DNA of 7,052 bases from Nitrospirales bacterium (GCA_029261375.1 JAJDBL010000211.1:1-7052); one strand, 5' to 3'. Shown: positions 1 to 6,183, counted from the stretch's first letter. A program made the numbers and translations. Notes: generated by a model not told the origin, from the letters alone.

Positions 1-102
1 CATCTTGCGAATCCCCGCAGATTGCCCCTTCATGACCCGCTCGATATTCTCGCGGATCTTAGAAACCGTCTCTTTTGCGGCAAGCACCTTGGTTGGGTCC
101 AT
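1..102 (-). CDS. MoxR-family AAA+ ATPase, N-terminal fragment (cut by window edge)
   Basis: Read on the minus strand, an open frame runs from an ATG to base 1 without a stop. It starts MDPTKVLAAKETVSKIREN and continues into IERVMKGQSAGIRKM. The NIERVMKGQ stretch just before the ATP-binding core is typical of MoxR ATPases, whose usual role is chaperone-like remodelling or metal insertion, often beside VWA-domain partners. The Walker motifs lie outside the window, so the family call rests on about 34 residues. Two ATGs are adjacent (105-103 and 102-100). A GGAG ribosome binding site lies at 113-110 on this strand, four bases before the first ATG and seven before the second. I therefore prefer the second. 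The gene diverges from pdxJ. Another AAA+ subtype is possible but less likely. Confidence 0.7.
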   Translation of the reverse strand, partial: MDPTKVLAAKETVSKIRENIERVMKGQSAGIRKM

Positions 103-160
103 CATTGCACTCCGTTGGTACATATCATCTCGAGCGTCTGCCTAGTGCTAGTACACCACT

Positions 161-189
161 ATTGTTGTCTCAATTCCCGCAAAAGGCAA
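161..189 (-). promoter_or_regulatory. Weak sigma70-like promoter candidate for the MoxR-type gene
   Basis: On the minus strand TTGCCT (189-184) and AACAAT (166-161) are separated by 17 bases. Each matches four of six consensus positions. The start would lie about 50 bases upstream of the ATG. This is a weak match in an AT-richer intergenic stretch and could be chance. It was chosen because the divergent gene needs a promoter somewhere here. Confidence 0.2.
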
Positions 190-253
190 AATTCCGCATT
201 GAAACATCCCTTGCGCACACCACATTGACCCAACATGTATGCCCCATTTCATG

Positions 254-282
254 TTGCGACGTTTTCTTTCATCTGCAATAAT
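254..282 (+). promoter_or_regulatory. pdxJ: Sigma70-like promoter with extended -10, for pdxJ
   Basis: TTGCGA (254-259, four of six consensus positions) and AATAAT (277-282, five of six) are separated by exactly 17 bases. A TG at 274-275 gives an extended -10 (TGCAATAAT). The predicted start is near 289, leaving a leader of roughly 24 bases before the pdxJ ATG at 313. The promoter sits inside the upstream in-frame extension of pdxJ, which argues against starting that gene at 235. Confidence 0.5.
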
Positions 283-312
283 GCCTCTCCGCGAACCGTC
301 TCATTAGAATCT

Positions 313-1026
313 ATGGCAAAACTCGGCGTTAATGTTGATCATGTTGCGACTCTGCGGCAAGCCCGTGGGGGGAATGAGCCTGACCCTGTCACCGCCGCTG
401 CCCTCGCTGAACTCGCTGGGGCTGATGGCATCGTTGTTCATCTTCGCGAAGACCGCCGACATATTCAGGAACGCGACCTTCGCCTTCTCAAGGCGATGAT
501 CAAGACGCAACTCAACATGGAAATGGCCGCCACCGACGAGATGGTGCAGATCGCCATGGACGTCAAGCCAGATCTCGTCACCTTTGTCCCAGAACGCCGT
601 GCCGAACTGACCACCGAAGGCGGAATCGACATCATTACCAATCGTGATCACTTCAAGACCACGATCAAGACGCTCCACGCATCTGAAATTCCAGTGAGCC
701 TGTTCATCAACCCGAACATCGACCACGTCAAAGCTGCCCACAAGGTCGACGCGGATACCGTTGAAATTCATACCGGTCCATTTGCCAACGCTCGCGGCCC
801 TGAAGCGCAAAAGATTGAGCTCGACGCCATTACCGACTGCGTCCGGCTCGCGTACAAACTTCATCTTGGCGTCAGCGTCGGACACGGTCTCAATTACCAG
901 AACATATCAATGCTCACCCATCTGACTGATATTGGAGAATATAATATCGGTCACAGCATCATGGCCCGTGCTCTGTTTGTCGGCCTCGACCGGGCAGTGG
1001 GTGAGATGAAAGCGCTCCTGGTATGA
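313..1026 (+). CDS. pdxJ: Pyridoxine 5'-phosphate synthase
   Basis: A cytoplasmic TIM-barrel enzyme of the DXP-dependent vitamin B6 pathway. It condenses 1-deoxyxylulose 5-phosphate with 3-amino-2-oxopropyl phosphate to form pyridoxine 5'-phosphate. The predicted 237 residues match the family (E. coli about 243). From the ATG at 313 it begins MAKLGVNVDHVATLRQARGG, the usual PdxJ start. Expected active-site residues are present, offset by two from E. coli: N7, D9, H10, R18, H43, R45, H50, E70, T100 and H191 (in SVGHGLN). An in-frame ATG at 235 would add 26 residues with no PdxJ likeness and would cover the promoter candidate, so I reject it. No clear Shine-Dalgarno precedes the ATG. acpS follows after 94 bases, a pairing common in bacteria and probably one transcript. 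Confidence 0.97.
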   Translation: MAKLGVNVDHVATLRQARGGNEPDPVTAAALAELAGADGIVVHLREDRRHIQERDLRLLKAMIKTQLNMEMAATDEMVQIAMDVKPDLVTFVPERRAELTTEGGIDIITNRDHFKTTIKTLHASEIPVSLFINPNIDHVKAAHKVDADTVEIHTGPFANARGPEAQKIELDAITDCVRLAYKLHLGVSVGHGLNYQNISMLTHLTDIGEYNIGHSIMARALFVGLDRAVGEMKALLV

Positions 1027-1120
1027 GTCAACCCCCCTTGGATACACGCGTTATACGCTACGTCTTGCTTCACCTTCGCTTGCTCGACGCCTCTGTCCCT
1101 TCCCCACGTGCATACGTCCC

Positions 1121-1513
1121 ATGATTCTCGGCATCGGGATTGATCTCGTACGCATCGATCGTCTTCAATCTATCACCGCACGTTGGGAAGATCGCTTTCT
1201 CTCTCGCGTTTACACTCCGGCTGAGCGCACTGCGTGTTTCGCCCGCACCATACCGTTTCCAGCCTTAGCCGGTCGCTTCGCGCTGAAGGAGGCAATGTTC
1301 AAAGCCCTCGGGACGGGGTGGAGTGCAGGGGTCAGTTGGGTCGACGTTGAAGTCTCGACGGATGACGCGGGAAAACCCATGATTCGCGCTTCTGGACGAG
1401 TCAAAGAATTGCTTGATGCACGGCACGTTTCAACCATACACGCTACGACATCGCACGACGGCAACTATGCGATCGGACAAGTGATCCTCACGACGGATGC
1501 ACGCAAGGACTAG
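1121..1513 (+). CDS. acpS: Holo-[acyl-carrier-protein] synthase (4'-phosphopantetheinyl transferase)
   Basis: Transfers 4'-phosphopantetheine from coenzyme A to the conserved serine of acyl carrier protein, activating it for fatty acid synthesis. The 130-residue length fits the AcpS group, which works as a trimer. It opens MILGIGIDLVRIDRL; D8 is the expected Mg2+ ligand. The second signature, GRFALKEAMFKALGTG (51-66), carries the Mg2+ ligand E57 with K56 and K61. A C-terminal TSHDGNYAIGQVIL segment (110-123) corresponds to the family's SH..YA.A strand. It lies downstream of pdxJ in the same direction. The 94-base spacer shows no convincing promoter or terminator, so co-transcription is likely. 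No Shine-Dalgarno is obvious in front of the ATG, but the motif position leaves no other sensible start. Confidence 0.96.
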   Translation: MILGIGIDLVRIDRLQSITARWEDRFLSRVYTPAERTACFARTIPFPALAGRFALKEAMFKALGTGWSAGVSWVDVEVSTDDAGKPMIRASGRVKELLDARHVSTIHATTSHDGNYAIGQVILTTDARKD

Positions 1514-1587
1514 GAGTTCAAAACATATTCTCATGAACATCCACTCCAACATCAGCATCGCAGGCAGCAACACCATTCATCGGAACA

Positions 1588-1617
1588 TCCCCCTAACCCC
1601 CTTTTCCAAAGGGGGGG
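1588..1617. repeat. C/G-rich intergenic palindrome (dispersed-repeat type)
   Basis: CCCCCTTT (1597-1604) pairs perfectly with AAAGGGGG (1608-1615) around a three-base loop. It is preceded by a second C-tract, TCCCCCTAA (1588-1596). From memory, near-identical C5TAAC5TTT...AAAG5 elements are scattered between genes in many environmental bacteria, so this looks like a copy of a dispersed palindrome. There is no T-run after the stem on the plus strand, so a classical terminator function is not supported, although a transcript would fold strongly here between acpS and nnr. Confidence 0.65.
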
Positions 1618-1645
1618 ACTTCAATCATCATGCGTGTCCTTCATC

Positions 1646-1669
1646 GCTGAATGCTGACGGCTGAGCGCT
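1646..1669. repeat. 7-base tandem repeat GCTGANN x3
   Basis: GCTGA occurs at 1646, 1653 and 1660 with exact 7-base spacing and variable last two bases (AT, CG, GC), then a partial GCT at 1667. It ends only seven bases before the nnr ATG, so it occupies the space where a ribosome binding site would be. Function is unknown; it may be a decayed simple-sequence array. Confidence 0.6.
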
Positions 1670-1676
1670 ATTCCCC

Positions 1677-3269
1677 ATGAAAATTGTGACATCGCAAGAA
1701 ATGCGAGCACTTGATCGAAAAGCAATCGAGGAGTGTGGAATTTCGAGTCTTCGACTCATGGAGAGTGCTGGCGAAGGCGTGGTCGAGACGATTGAGCGGA
1801 CACGCGGATCGATGCAGGGAAAGACGGTGTCGATCGTCGTTGGAAAAGGGAACAACGGAGGCGATGGACTCGTGGTCGGACGACTCCTCATGAAACGCGG
1901 CACGAAGGTTCACATGCACTTGCTCACAAGCCCCGAGACACTGCAAGGAGACGCGCTCACAAATTTTATGCGGTATCGTGATCTCGGCGGGACCTTCCTC
2001 GCCCCCCTACCCTCCTCGTCGACGACGCTTCTCCACACCCTCAGTGAAAGCGATCTTGTCGTCGATGCGATCTTTGGTACCGGGCTCAGTAAATCAATAG
2101 ACGGCGTGTTTCGAGATGCGATCACATCCATCAACGAGTGCGGGCGTCCCGTCGTCGCCATTGATATCCCGTCCGGCCTGTCCGCAGATACTGGAGAGAT
2201 TTGGGGGTCGGCAATCCAGGCGACACAGACGATTACCCTTGCGTTGCCGAAACGAGGGCTGTTTCTCGATCAAGGCATCACACATTCTGGACACATTGCC
2301 ATCACCGACATCGGCATTCCCGCCTGGTGCGTGGAAGAAGCCGGGATTCAAACCCAGGTGATCACAGGATCGTTCGTGACGACACACTTGCCATCCCGTC
2401 CACTCGACGCGCACAAGGGCACCTGTGGCCACGTTGGCATCATTGCCGGCTCCGTAGGAAAAACCGGAGCATCGGTTCTCGCAAGTCAGGCGGCACTGCG
2501 AAGCGGGGCGGGTCTCGTCTCCCTCGCCGCACCTCAAAGCCTCAACGATATTCTCGAGACGATGCTCGTCGAAGTCATGACAGTGTCCATTCCCGACCTT
2601 TCCATTCGTGCGTTTGGGTCGTCCTCGCTCGCGCCCCTGCTGGAATTCATCCAGGGAAAAACAGCAATCGCGATCGGACCGGGAATTGGTACCCACGAAG
2701 AAACGATCGCTGTCGTGATGGAACTGATTCCGCAACTCACCATCCCGTGTGTAATTGATGCCGATGCGTTGAACGCGGTAGCCACAAACCCGAACATTCT
2801 CAACGCAGCGACAGTACCGATTATCTTAACCCCTCATCCAGGCGAAATGGCCAGGCTTCTTGGCTGCACCACCGCTGACGTCTCACGCGATCGTCTTGGA
2901 TCAGTGGCCAAACTCGCCCATCATACGGGAGCAACAGTGGTTCTCAAAGGAGCACGTACGCTGGTGGGACACCCAGATGGGTGTGTTGATATTTGTCCAA
3001 CCGGGAACCCAGGAATGGCAACGGGTGGCACCGGCGATGCACTCGCGGGTATGATCACTTCATTACTGGTCCAGGGATGTTCTGCTAGATCAGCCGCTAC
3101 TGTCGGAGTCTACATGCATGGATTAGCCGGAGACATTGCGACATGGCACTATGGGCAGCAGGGCATGATTGCAAGTGACCTGGTCGCATGCATTCCTCAA
3201 GCCATGACACTGGCAACGGAGCAGGCGACGGGATCGCTCCATCAACACGTGTACGGAACATCATCATGA
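1677..3269 (+). CDS. nnr: Bifunctional NAD(P)H-hydrate repair enzyme (epimerase + ADP-dependent dehydratase)
   Basis: Repairs NADHX and NADPHX, the hydrated forms of NAD(P)H. The N-terminal YjeF_N domain (about 1-225) interconverts the R and S epimers; the C-terminal ribokinase-like domain (about 240-515) dehydrates the S form. The 530 residues fit the fused family. Epimerase signs are VVGKGNNGGDGLVVGRLL (54-71), D130 in VVDAIFGTGL, and AIDIPSGLSADTG (161-173). Dehydratase signs are HKGTCGHVGIIAGS (246-259), AIGPGIGTHEET (332-343), DADALNA (361-367), LTPHPGEMARLLG (384-396) and NPGMATGGTGDALAG (444-458), with D454 the expected catalytic base. Both halves look intact. The start gives the usual MKIVTSQEMRALDRKAIEE, though no Shine-Dalgarno is visible. 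The stop overlaps the tsaE start (ATGA), and nnr-tsaE adjacency is widespread. Confidence 0.96.
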   Translation: MKIVTSQEMRALDRKAIEECGISSLRLMESAGEGVVETIERTRGSMQGKTVSIVVGKGNNGGDGLVVGRLLMKRGTKVHMHLLTSPETLQGDALTNFMRYRDLGGTFLAPLPSSSTTLLHTLSESDLVVDAIFGTGLSKSIDGVFRDAITSINECGRPVVAIDIPSGLSADTGEIWGSAIQATQTITLALPKRGLFLDQGITHSGHIAITDIGIPAWCVEEAGIQTQVITGSFVTTHLPSRPLDAHKGTCGHVGIIAGSVGKTGASVLASQAALRSGAGLVSLAAPQSLNDILETMLVEVMTVSIPDLSIRAFGSSSLAPLLEFIQGKTAIAIGPGIGTHEETIAVVMELIPQLTIPCVIDADALNAVATNPNILNAATVPIILTPHPGEMARLLGCTTADVSRDRLGSVAKLAHHTGATVVLKGARTLVGHPDGCVDICPTGNPGMATGGTGDALAGMITSLLVQGCSARSAATVGVYMHGLAGDIATWHYGQQGMIASDLVACIPQAMTLATEQATGSLHQHVYGTSS

Positions 3270-3727
3270 ACCTCGGGTCGCACGAAACGACAACACCCGA
3301 CCAAACACTCCGTTTGGGTTGTACACTTGGAAAGAGCCTTCGTGGCGGTGATGTGCTTGCGATCACGGGGGACCTCGGTACAGGGAAAACACATTTCGTG
3401 AAGGGGATTGCGCAGGGGTTAGGCATCGCGCCGTCACAGATCACGAGTCCAACCTTCACCCTCGTCCACGAGCATGAAGGGCGTATTCCGCTGTACCATA
3501 TTGATCTCTATCGACTTGAAGACATACGGGAGGTCGAGTCGATCGGTCTTGAAGAATACTTTTCTTGCGATAGCGTAGTCGCGATTGAATGGGCAGAACG
3601 TGCAGCGTCCTTGCTCCCCACCACCCGACTCGACATCACGTTTTCACATCAAGGAGACGACCGGCGACAGATTGTCATTGCTCCATCGACCGGGCGAGCA
3701 CAACCGGACACGAAGACCACCATATGA
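3266..3727 (+). CDS. tsaE: tRNA t6A37 threonylcarbamoyladenosine biosynthesis ATPase TsaE
   Basis: P-loop ATPase that works with TsaB and TsaD to place threonylcarbamoyl on A37 of ANN-decoding tRNAs. The 153 residues match the family. The Walker A motif is GDLGTGKT (35-42). SPTFTLVHEH (61-70) and YHIDLYRLED (77-86) are the conserved middle block, and VAIEWAERAASLLP (105-118) is the characteristic C-terminal EW motif. I chose the ATG at 3266, which overlaps the nnr stop as ATGA and gives a normal-length protein; a partial GGAA site lies seven bases upstream. An in-frame ATG at 3188 would add 26 non-family residues buried in nnr. The gene ends in another ATGA overlap with the HIT gene, so translation of the three is probably coupled. 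The last dozen residues are polar and not conserved. Confidence 0.95.
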   Translation: MNLGSHETTTPDQTLRLGCTLGKSLRGGDVLAITGDLGTGKTHFVKGIAQGLGIAPSQITSPTFTLVHEHEGRIPLYHIDLYRLEDIREVESIGLEEYFSCDSVVAIEWAERAASLLPTTRLDITFSHQGDDRRQIVIAPSTGRAQPDTKTTI

Positions 3728-4254
3728 AACGCATCTGGGCGCCATGGAGAATGAACTACATCAAGAACGCTGATGCCACTCCTGGATGTATCTTCTGCGA
3801 CAAACCCAGCATTCCCCCATCCAAAGATCGAACACAATACATATTCTATCGAGGCCCTCGCGCCTTCGTGATGATGAACATTTACCCGTATGCGAATGGG
3901 CACCTATTGATTGCCCCCTATCTCCATGCCCCAAGTCTTGAGGAGCTCCCCGCGGTGGTCAGTCATGAACTCATGGATCTGACGCAAAAGTCTTTGACGG
4001 TATTGCGTACCGCCATCGCGCCAGAAGGGTTCAACGTGGGCATGAACCTTGGACGGGTCGCGGGAGCGGGCGTTGAATCTCACGTCCACTTACATATTGT
4101 CCCCCGATGGAATGGGGATAATAACTTCATGCCCGTCCTCGCCGACACGCGCATGATGCCCGAACACCTCACGGTAACGTACAAGAAACTCCTTCCCCAT
4201 TTTCGACGAAAGCCGTTCGCGCCACACACACCGAAGACCAGACGCCCATCGTAA
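3724..4254 (+). CDS. HIT-family hydrolase/phosphorylase (Ap4A phosphorylase-like)
   Basis: A histidine-triad protein of 176 residues. The triad HVHLHIV lies at 120-126 (H120, H122, H124), the last being adjacent to the position of the catalytic histidine in this superfamily. GCIFCDKP (21-28) supplies a C-x2-C pair usual for the zinc-binding branch. The start MKRIWAPWRMNYI is the signature opening of the bacterial subgroup commonly annotated as HIT domain protein or Ap4A phosphorylase. NIYPYANGHLLIAP (52-65) and GFNVGMNLGRVAGAGVESH (102-120) complete the fold. Such enzymes cleave or phosphorolyse nucleotide-linked phosphates such as diadenosine tetraphosphate; the exact substrate cannot be read here. 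The start overlaps the tsaE stop (ATGA), so translational coupling is likely. The C-terminal tail is basic and proline-rich. In-frame ATGs further upstream lie inside tsaE and would add unrelated residues. Confidence 0.93.
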   Translation: MKRIWAPWRMNYIKNADATPGCIFCDKPSIPPSKDRTQYIFYRGPRAFVMMNIYPYANGHLLIAPYLHAPSLEELPAVVSHELMDLTQKSLTVLRTAIAPEGFNVGMNLGRVAGAGVESHVHLHIVPRWNGDNNFMPVLADTRMMPEHLTVTYKKLLPHFRRKPFAPHTPKTRRPS

Positions 4255-4287
4255 TACGCACCTGATGCCGTTCTCGATAGAGCCACA

Positions 4288-4294
4288 GAAAGGA
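4288..4294 (+). promoter_or_regulatory. Strong ribosome binding site of the methyltransferase gene
   Basis: GAAAGGA ends five bases before the ATG at 4300. It is the clearest plus-strand Shine-Dalgarno in the window and fixes the methyltransferase start. Confidence 0.75.
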
Positions 4295-4299
4295 TATTC

Positions 4300-5328
4300 A
4301 TGAAAAAGCAGTCGCCCTGGATTGAGATTCCCCAAGTTGAGAGTTTTGAACATCTGCGAAGCGCGGTGAACGGCTATACCTATTCGCGAGTCATCCTCAC
4401 GGCATTGGACCTAGATATTTTCACGGTGATCGGGATCAAGTCATGGACCGTTCGCACCTTGGCAAGGGCACTAGACGCGAGCCAGCGCGGAACCGATATT
4501 CTTTGCCGAAATCTCGCGAGCCTCGGCTTACTGTTGCTGGAGGACGGTCGTTACTCCAACTCTCCATTGAGTGCAGCCGAACTCAACAAGAAGAGTCCTG
4601 ACTATCGAGGCGCGTATCTCGCGCTTCTTCAACGCCACTGGGATGAATGGTCTCAACTCACGCACATCGTAAAATCCGGCAAACCGATTGAGGACGACAA
4701 ACTCGTCACTGAAGACGAAGACCGGCGCGCATTTACCTGGGCCATGCACCACAGAAGCCGTGACAAAGCGCCACAGATCGCGAAGTCCATCGATCTTCGC
4801 AACGCGACGACATTATTGGATGTCGGCGGTGGACCAGGGACCTATACGTTGGAAATACTCGCGAAATGGCCAAAGCTTCATGCGACACTGGGAGATCGGC
4901 CTGCCGCACTCCAGGTCGCTCGTGCGGTAGCTCGAAAACACCCCGCCGGAGACCGACTGACATACCTTCCACTTGATTTCATGTACGAGGATATTCCGGA
5001 CACATACGATGCCATCTTCCTCTCCAACGTGATCCATATCTATGGTCCGGATGAGAACATCAAGCTGCTCAAAAAGATCAAAGCTGCGCTCAATCCAGGC
5101 GGGAAAATCATCATCCAAGATTTCTTCCTCTGGGATAAGAAAGGGCTGAGTCCGATAGAGACCAACCTCTTTGCGATCACGATGCTGCTGTATACCGAAG
5201 CAGGGAATACCTATTCGGCTGAGGAAGTAAAAACGTGGATGACTAAGGCAGGGTTTCGCAAAGTCACTTCCGTGCCAACGGCTGAGGAACCATTGCTGGA
5301 AGCCACCCTACCGGCAAAAAAACCGTAG
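4300..5328 (+). CDS. SAM-dependent O-methyltransferase (dimerisation domain + Methyltransf_2 type)
   Basis: A soluble 342-residue class I methyltransferase. The N-terminal part (about 18-95) is a winged-helix dimerisation domain: YSRVILTALDLDIFTVI (28-44), then TVRTLARALDASQRGTDILC (50-69) and LASLGLLLLEDGRYSNSP (72-89). The SAM site is LLDVGGGPGTYTLEI (172-186), followed by an acidic LGDRP (197-201) and PLDF (224-227). DAIFLSNVIHIYG (237-249) matches the LSNVLHDW region of this family, with H246 where a catalytic base is often found; NPGGKIIIQDFF (265-276) is the post-motif strand. Relatives include hydroxyneurosporene, acetylserotonin and polyketide O-methyltransferases, but the substrate is not deducible. 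It lies 45 bases behind the HIT gene with a strong ribosome binding site and no visible terminator between, so it may extend that operon. There is no signal peptide or membrane segment. Confidence 0.88.
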   Translation: MKKQSPWIEIPQVESFEHLRSAVNGYTYSRVILTALDLDIFTVIGIKSWTVRTLARALDASQRGTDILCRNLASLGLLLLEDGRYSNSPLSAAELNKKSPDYRGAYLALLQRHWDEWSQLTHIVKSGKPIEDDKLVTEDEDRRAFTWAMHHRSRDKAPQIAKSIDLRNATTLLDVGGGPGTYTLEILAKWPKLHATLGDRPAALQVARAVARKHPAGDRLTYLPLDFMYEDIPDTYDAIFLSNVIHIYGPDENIKLLKKIKAALNPGGKIIIQDFFLWDKKGLSPIETNLFAITMLLYTEAGNTYSAEEVKTWMTKAGFRKVTSVPTAEEPLLEATLPAKKP

Positions 5329-5339
5329 CCAGATCGGTA

Positions 5340-5348
5340 TGCTATGAT
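5340..5348 (+). promoter_or_regulatory. Extended -10 promoter candidate for the thioredoxin-like gene
   Basis: TGCTATGAT contains a five-of-six -10 (TATGAT, 5343-5348) with an upstream TG. No convincing -35 lies 16-18 bases upstream, as can be the case for extended -10 promoters. The predicted start near 5355 falls inside the GCGTCAC duplication, leaving a leader of about 43 bases. Confidence 0.4.
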
Positions 5349-5351
5349 TCT

Positions 5352-5365
5352 GCGTCACGCGTCAC
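5352..5365. repeat. 7-base tandem duplication GCGTCAC x2
   Basis: GCGTCAC at 5352-5358 is repeated exactly at 5359-5365, and one further G continues the period. It lies just downstream of the extended -10 candidate and ahead of the thioredoxin-like gene. It has the same unit length as the GCTGANN array before nnr. Confidence 0.6.
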
Positions 5366-5397
5366 GAAAACTTTCTTTCTCATCACACATCTAAACC

Positions 5398-5973
5398 ATG
5401 GCACTCAAAGAATCAGAAATGCTTCCGCTAGGCACGCCAGCACCAGCATTTGCACTCCCCGATGTCGTGTCCGGTCGGACCATCACCTTGGAAGATTTTG
5501 CTGGAAAACCTGGACTGTTGGTGATGTTCATCTGCAATCACTGTCCTTATGTCGTGCATGTCCGCGAAGAACTCGCAAGGCTTGGAGCCGACTATGTCCA
5601 GAAGGACCTTGCGATCGTCGCGATCAGTAGCAATGATGCGGACAACTATCCAGACGACGCTCCCGAAAAGCTCAAAGAGATGGCCGAATCACTTCATTTC
5701 AACTTTCCCTTCTGCTATGACGAGTCACAAGCGGTCGCGAAGGCATACCATGCGGTCTGCACACCTGACTTTTTCCTGTTCAATGACGAGCAACGTCTCG
5801 TATACCGAGGCCAACTCGACGACAGTCGCCCGGGAAATAACAAACCGGTAGAAGGGGGCTACCTTCGCTCGGCAATCGGCGCAATTCTCACTGCCCATAC
5901 TGTCGCCATCAACCAGAAGCCAAGCGCAGGGTGTGGCATCAAATGGAAACCCGGCAACGCCCCTGACGCCTGA
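5398..5973 (+). CDS. Thioredoxin-fold (AhpC/TSA-type) family protein with CNHC motif
   Basis: A 191-residue cytoplasmic thioredoxin-fold protein. The N-terminal LGTPAPAFALPDVVSGRTITL (11-31) is the peroxiredoxin/TlpA-like entry strand. FICNHCPYVVHV (44-55) carries a redox-type CxxC, C46 and C49. The cis-proline loop is CTPDFFLF (121-128). The segment LVYRGQLDDSRPGN (134-147) and the tail GCGIKWKPGN (178-187) are hallmarks of a widespread family annotated only as thioredoxin family protein. Extra cysteines at 106, 121 and 179 could take part in disulfide exchange; that is inference. No signal peptide or lipobox is seen, so it probably acts inside the cell as a peroxidase-like or disulfide reductase protein; the substrate is unknown. 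No Shine-Dalgarno is visible before the ATG. An upstream promoter candidate suggests its own transcript. The inverted-repeat element begins on the last base of its stop codon. Confidence 0.9.
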   Translation: MALKESEMLPLGTPAPAFALPDVVSGRTITLEDFAGKPGLLVMFICNHCPYVVHVREELARLGADYVQKDLAIVAISSNDADNYPDDAPEKLKEMAESLHFNFPFCYDESQAVAKAYHAVCTPDFFLFNDEQRLVYRGQLDDSRPGNNKPVEGGYLRSAIGAILTAHTVAINQKPSAGCGIKWKPGNAPDA

Positions 5974-6094
5974 CAGCATGCTGAAACAAGCCGCCAGCTT
6001 CGTTCTCGCTTTACTCGGAGGCTCACCGTACGGGAGTACGATTCGCCCCCTCCCTTGCTGCGGCCTTGCTGGACGACCTGTTTGAACATCCTGT
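5973..6094. repeat. ~122-base imperfect inverted-repeat element (REP/BIME-like)
   Basis: The ends 5973-5998 and 6068-6094 are imperfect inverted repeats: 21 of 26 positions pair, with a one-base bulge at 6073. In the middle a second hairpin is formed by CGTAC (6027-6031) and GTACG (6036-6040) around GGGA, flanked by GGAGG (6017-6021) and CCTCC (6049-6053). The element starts on the last base of the thioredoxin-like gene's stop codon and encodes no supported protein. The pattern CAGCATGCTGAAA...TTTGAACATCCTG recalls dispersed intergenic repeats of Nitrospira-like genomes; that resemblance is from memory. It could act as an mRNA-stabilising or terminating structure, but there is no T-run. Confidence 0.7.
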
Positions 6095-6183
6095 GGCGTA
6101 TCGCTGTGACGCCAGGAAATTTCTCACTCCAAGACATTCCACAGCGCGATGATTGTTTTTCAATACACTGCTAGTCTGTTCTC

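Noticed and set aside
143..161. Short inverted repeat TAGTG...CACTA in the divergent region as an operator
   Set aside because: Five-base arms with a nine-base spacer are too weak to claim a regulator site without comparative data.
22..281. Two short plus-strand open frames across the divergent region
   Set aside because: They overlap the MoxR-type N terminus and the pdxJ promoter candidate, have no recognisable protein features, and lack ribosome binding sites.
249..350. 12-base exact direct repeat TCATGTTGCGAC at 249-260 and 339-350
   Set aside because: About one such 12-base match is expected by chance in a window this size, and the second copy encodes conserved PdxJ residues (HVAT), so no element is implied.
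304..885. 193-residue open frame on the minus strand opposite pdxJ
   Set aside because: It lies entirely antisense to an intact pdxJ with all active-site residues; the translation has no recognisable domain and is best explained by codon bias on the coding strand.
1516..1538. GTTCA...TGAAC inverted repeat after acpS as a terminator
   Set aside because: The stem is only five bases, the loop is long and no T-run follows.
2094..2758. Long overlapping open frames in nnr (213 residues on minus, 185 residues on plus)
   Set aside because: Both sit inside the intact nnr frame, have arginine/serine-rich low-similarity translations and no start signals; they are shadow frames.
5859..6137. Minus-strand 92-residue open frame spanning the inverted-repeat element
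   Set aside because: It runs antisense into the thioredoxin-like gene and through a palindromic repeat; repeats of this kind often give spurious frames.
6102..6146. CGCTGTG...CACAGCG inverted repeat before the AI-2E gene
   Set aside because: Seven-base arms separated by 31 bases are plausible by chance, and no known operator or riboswitch layout fits.
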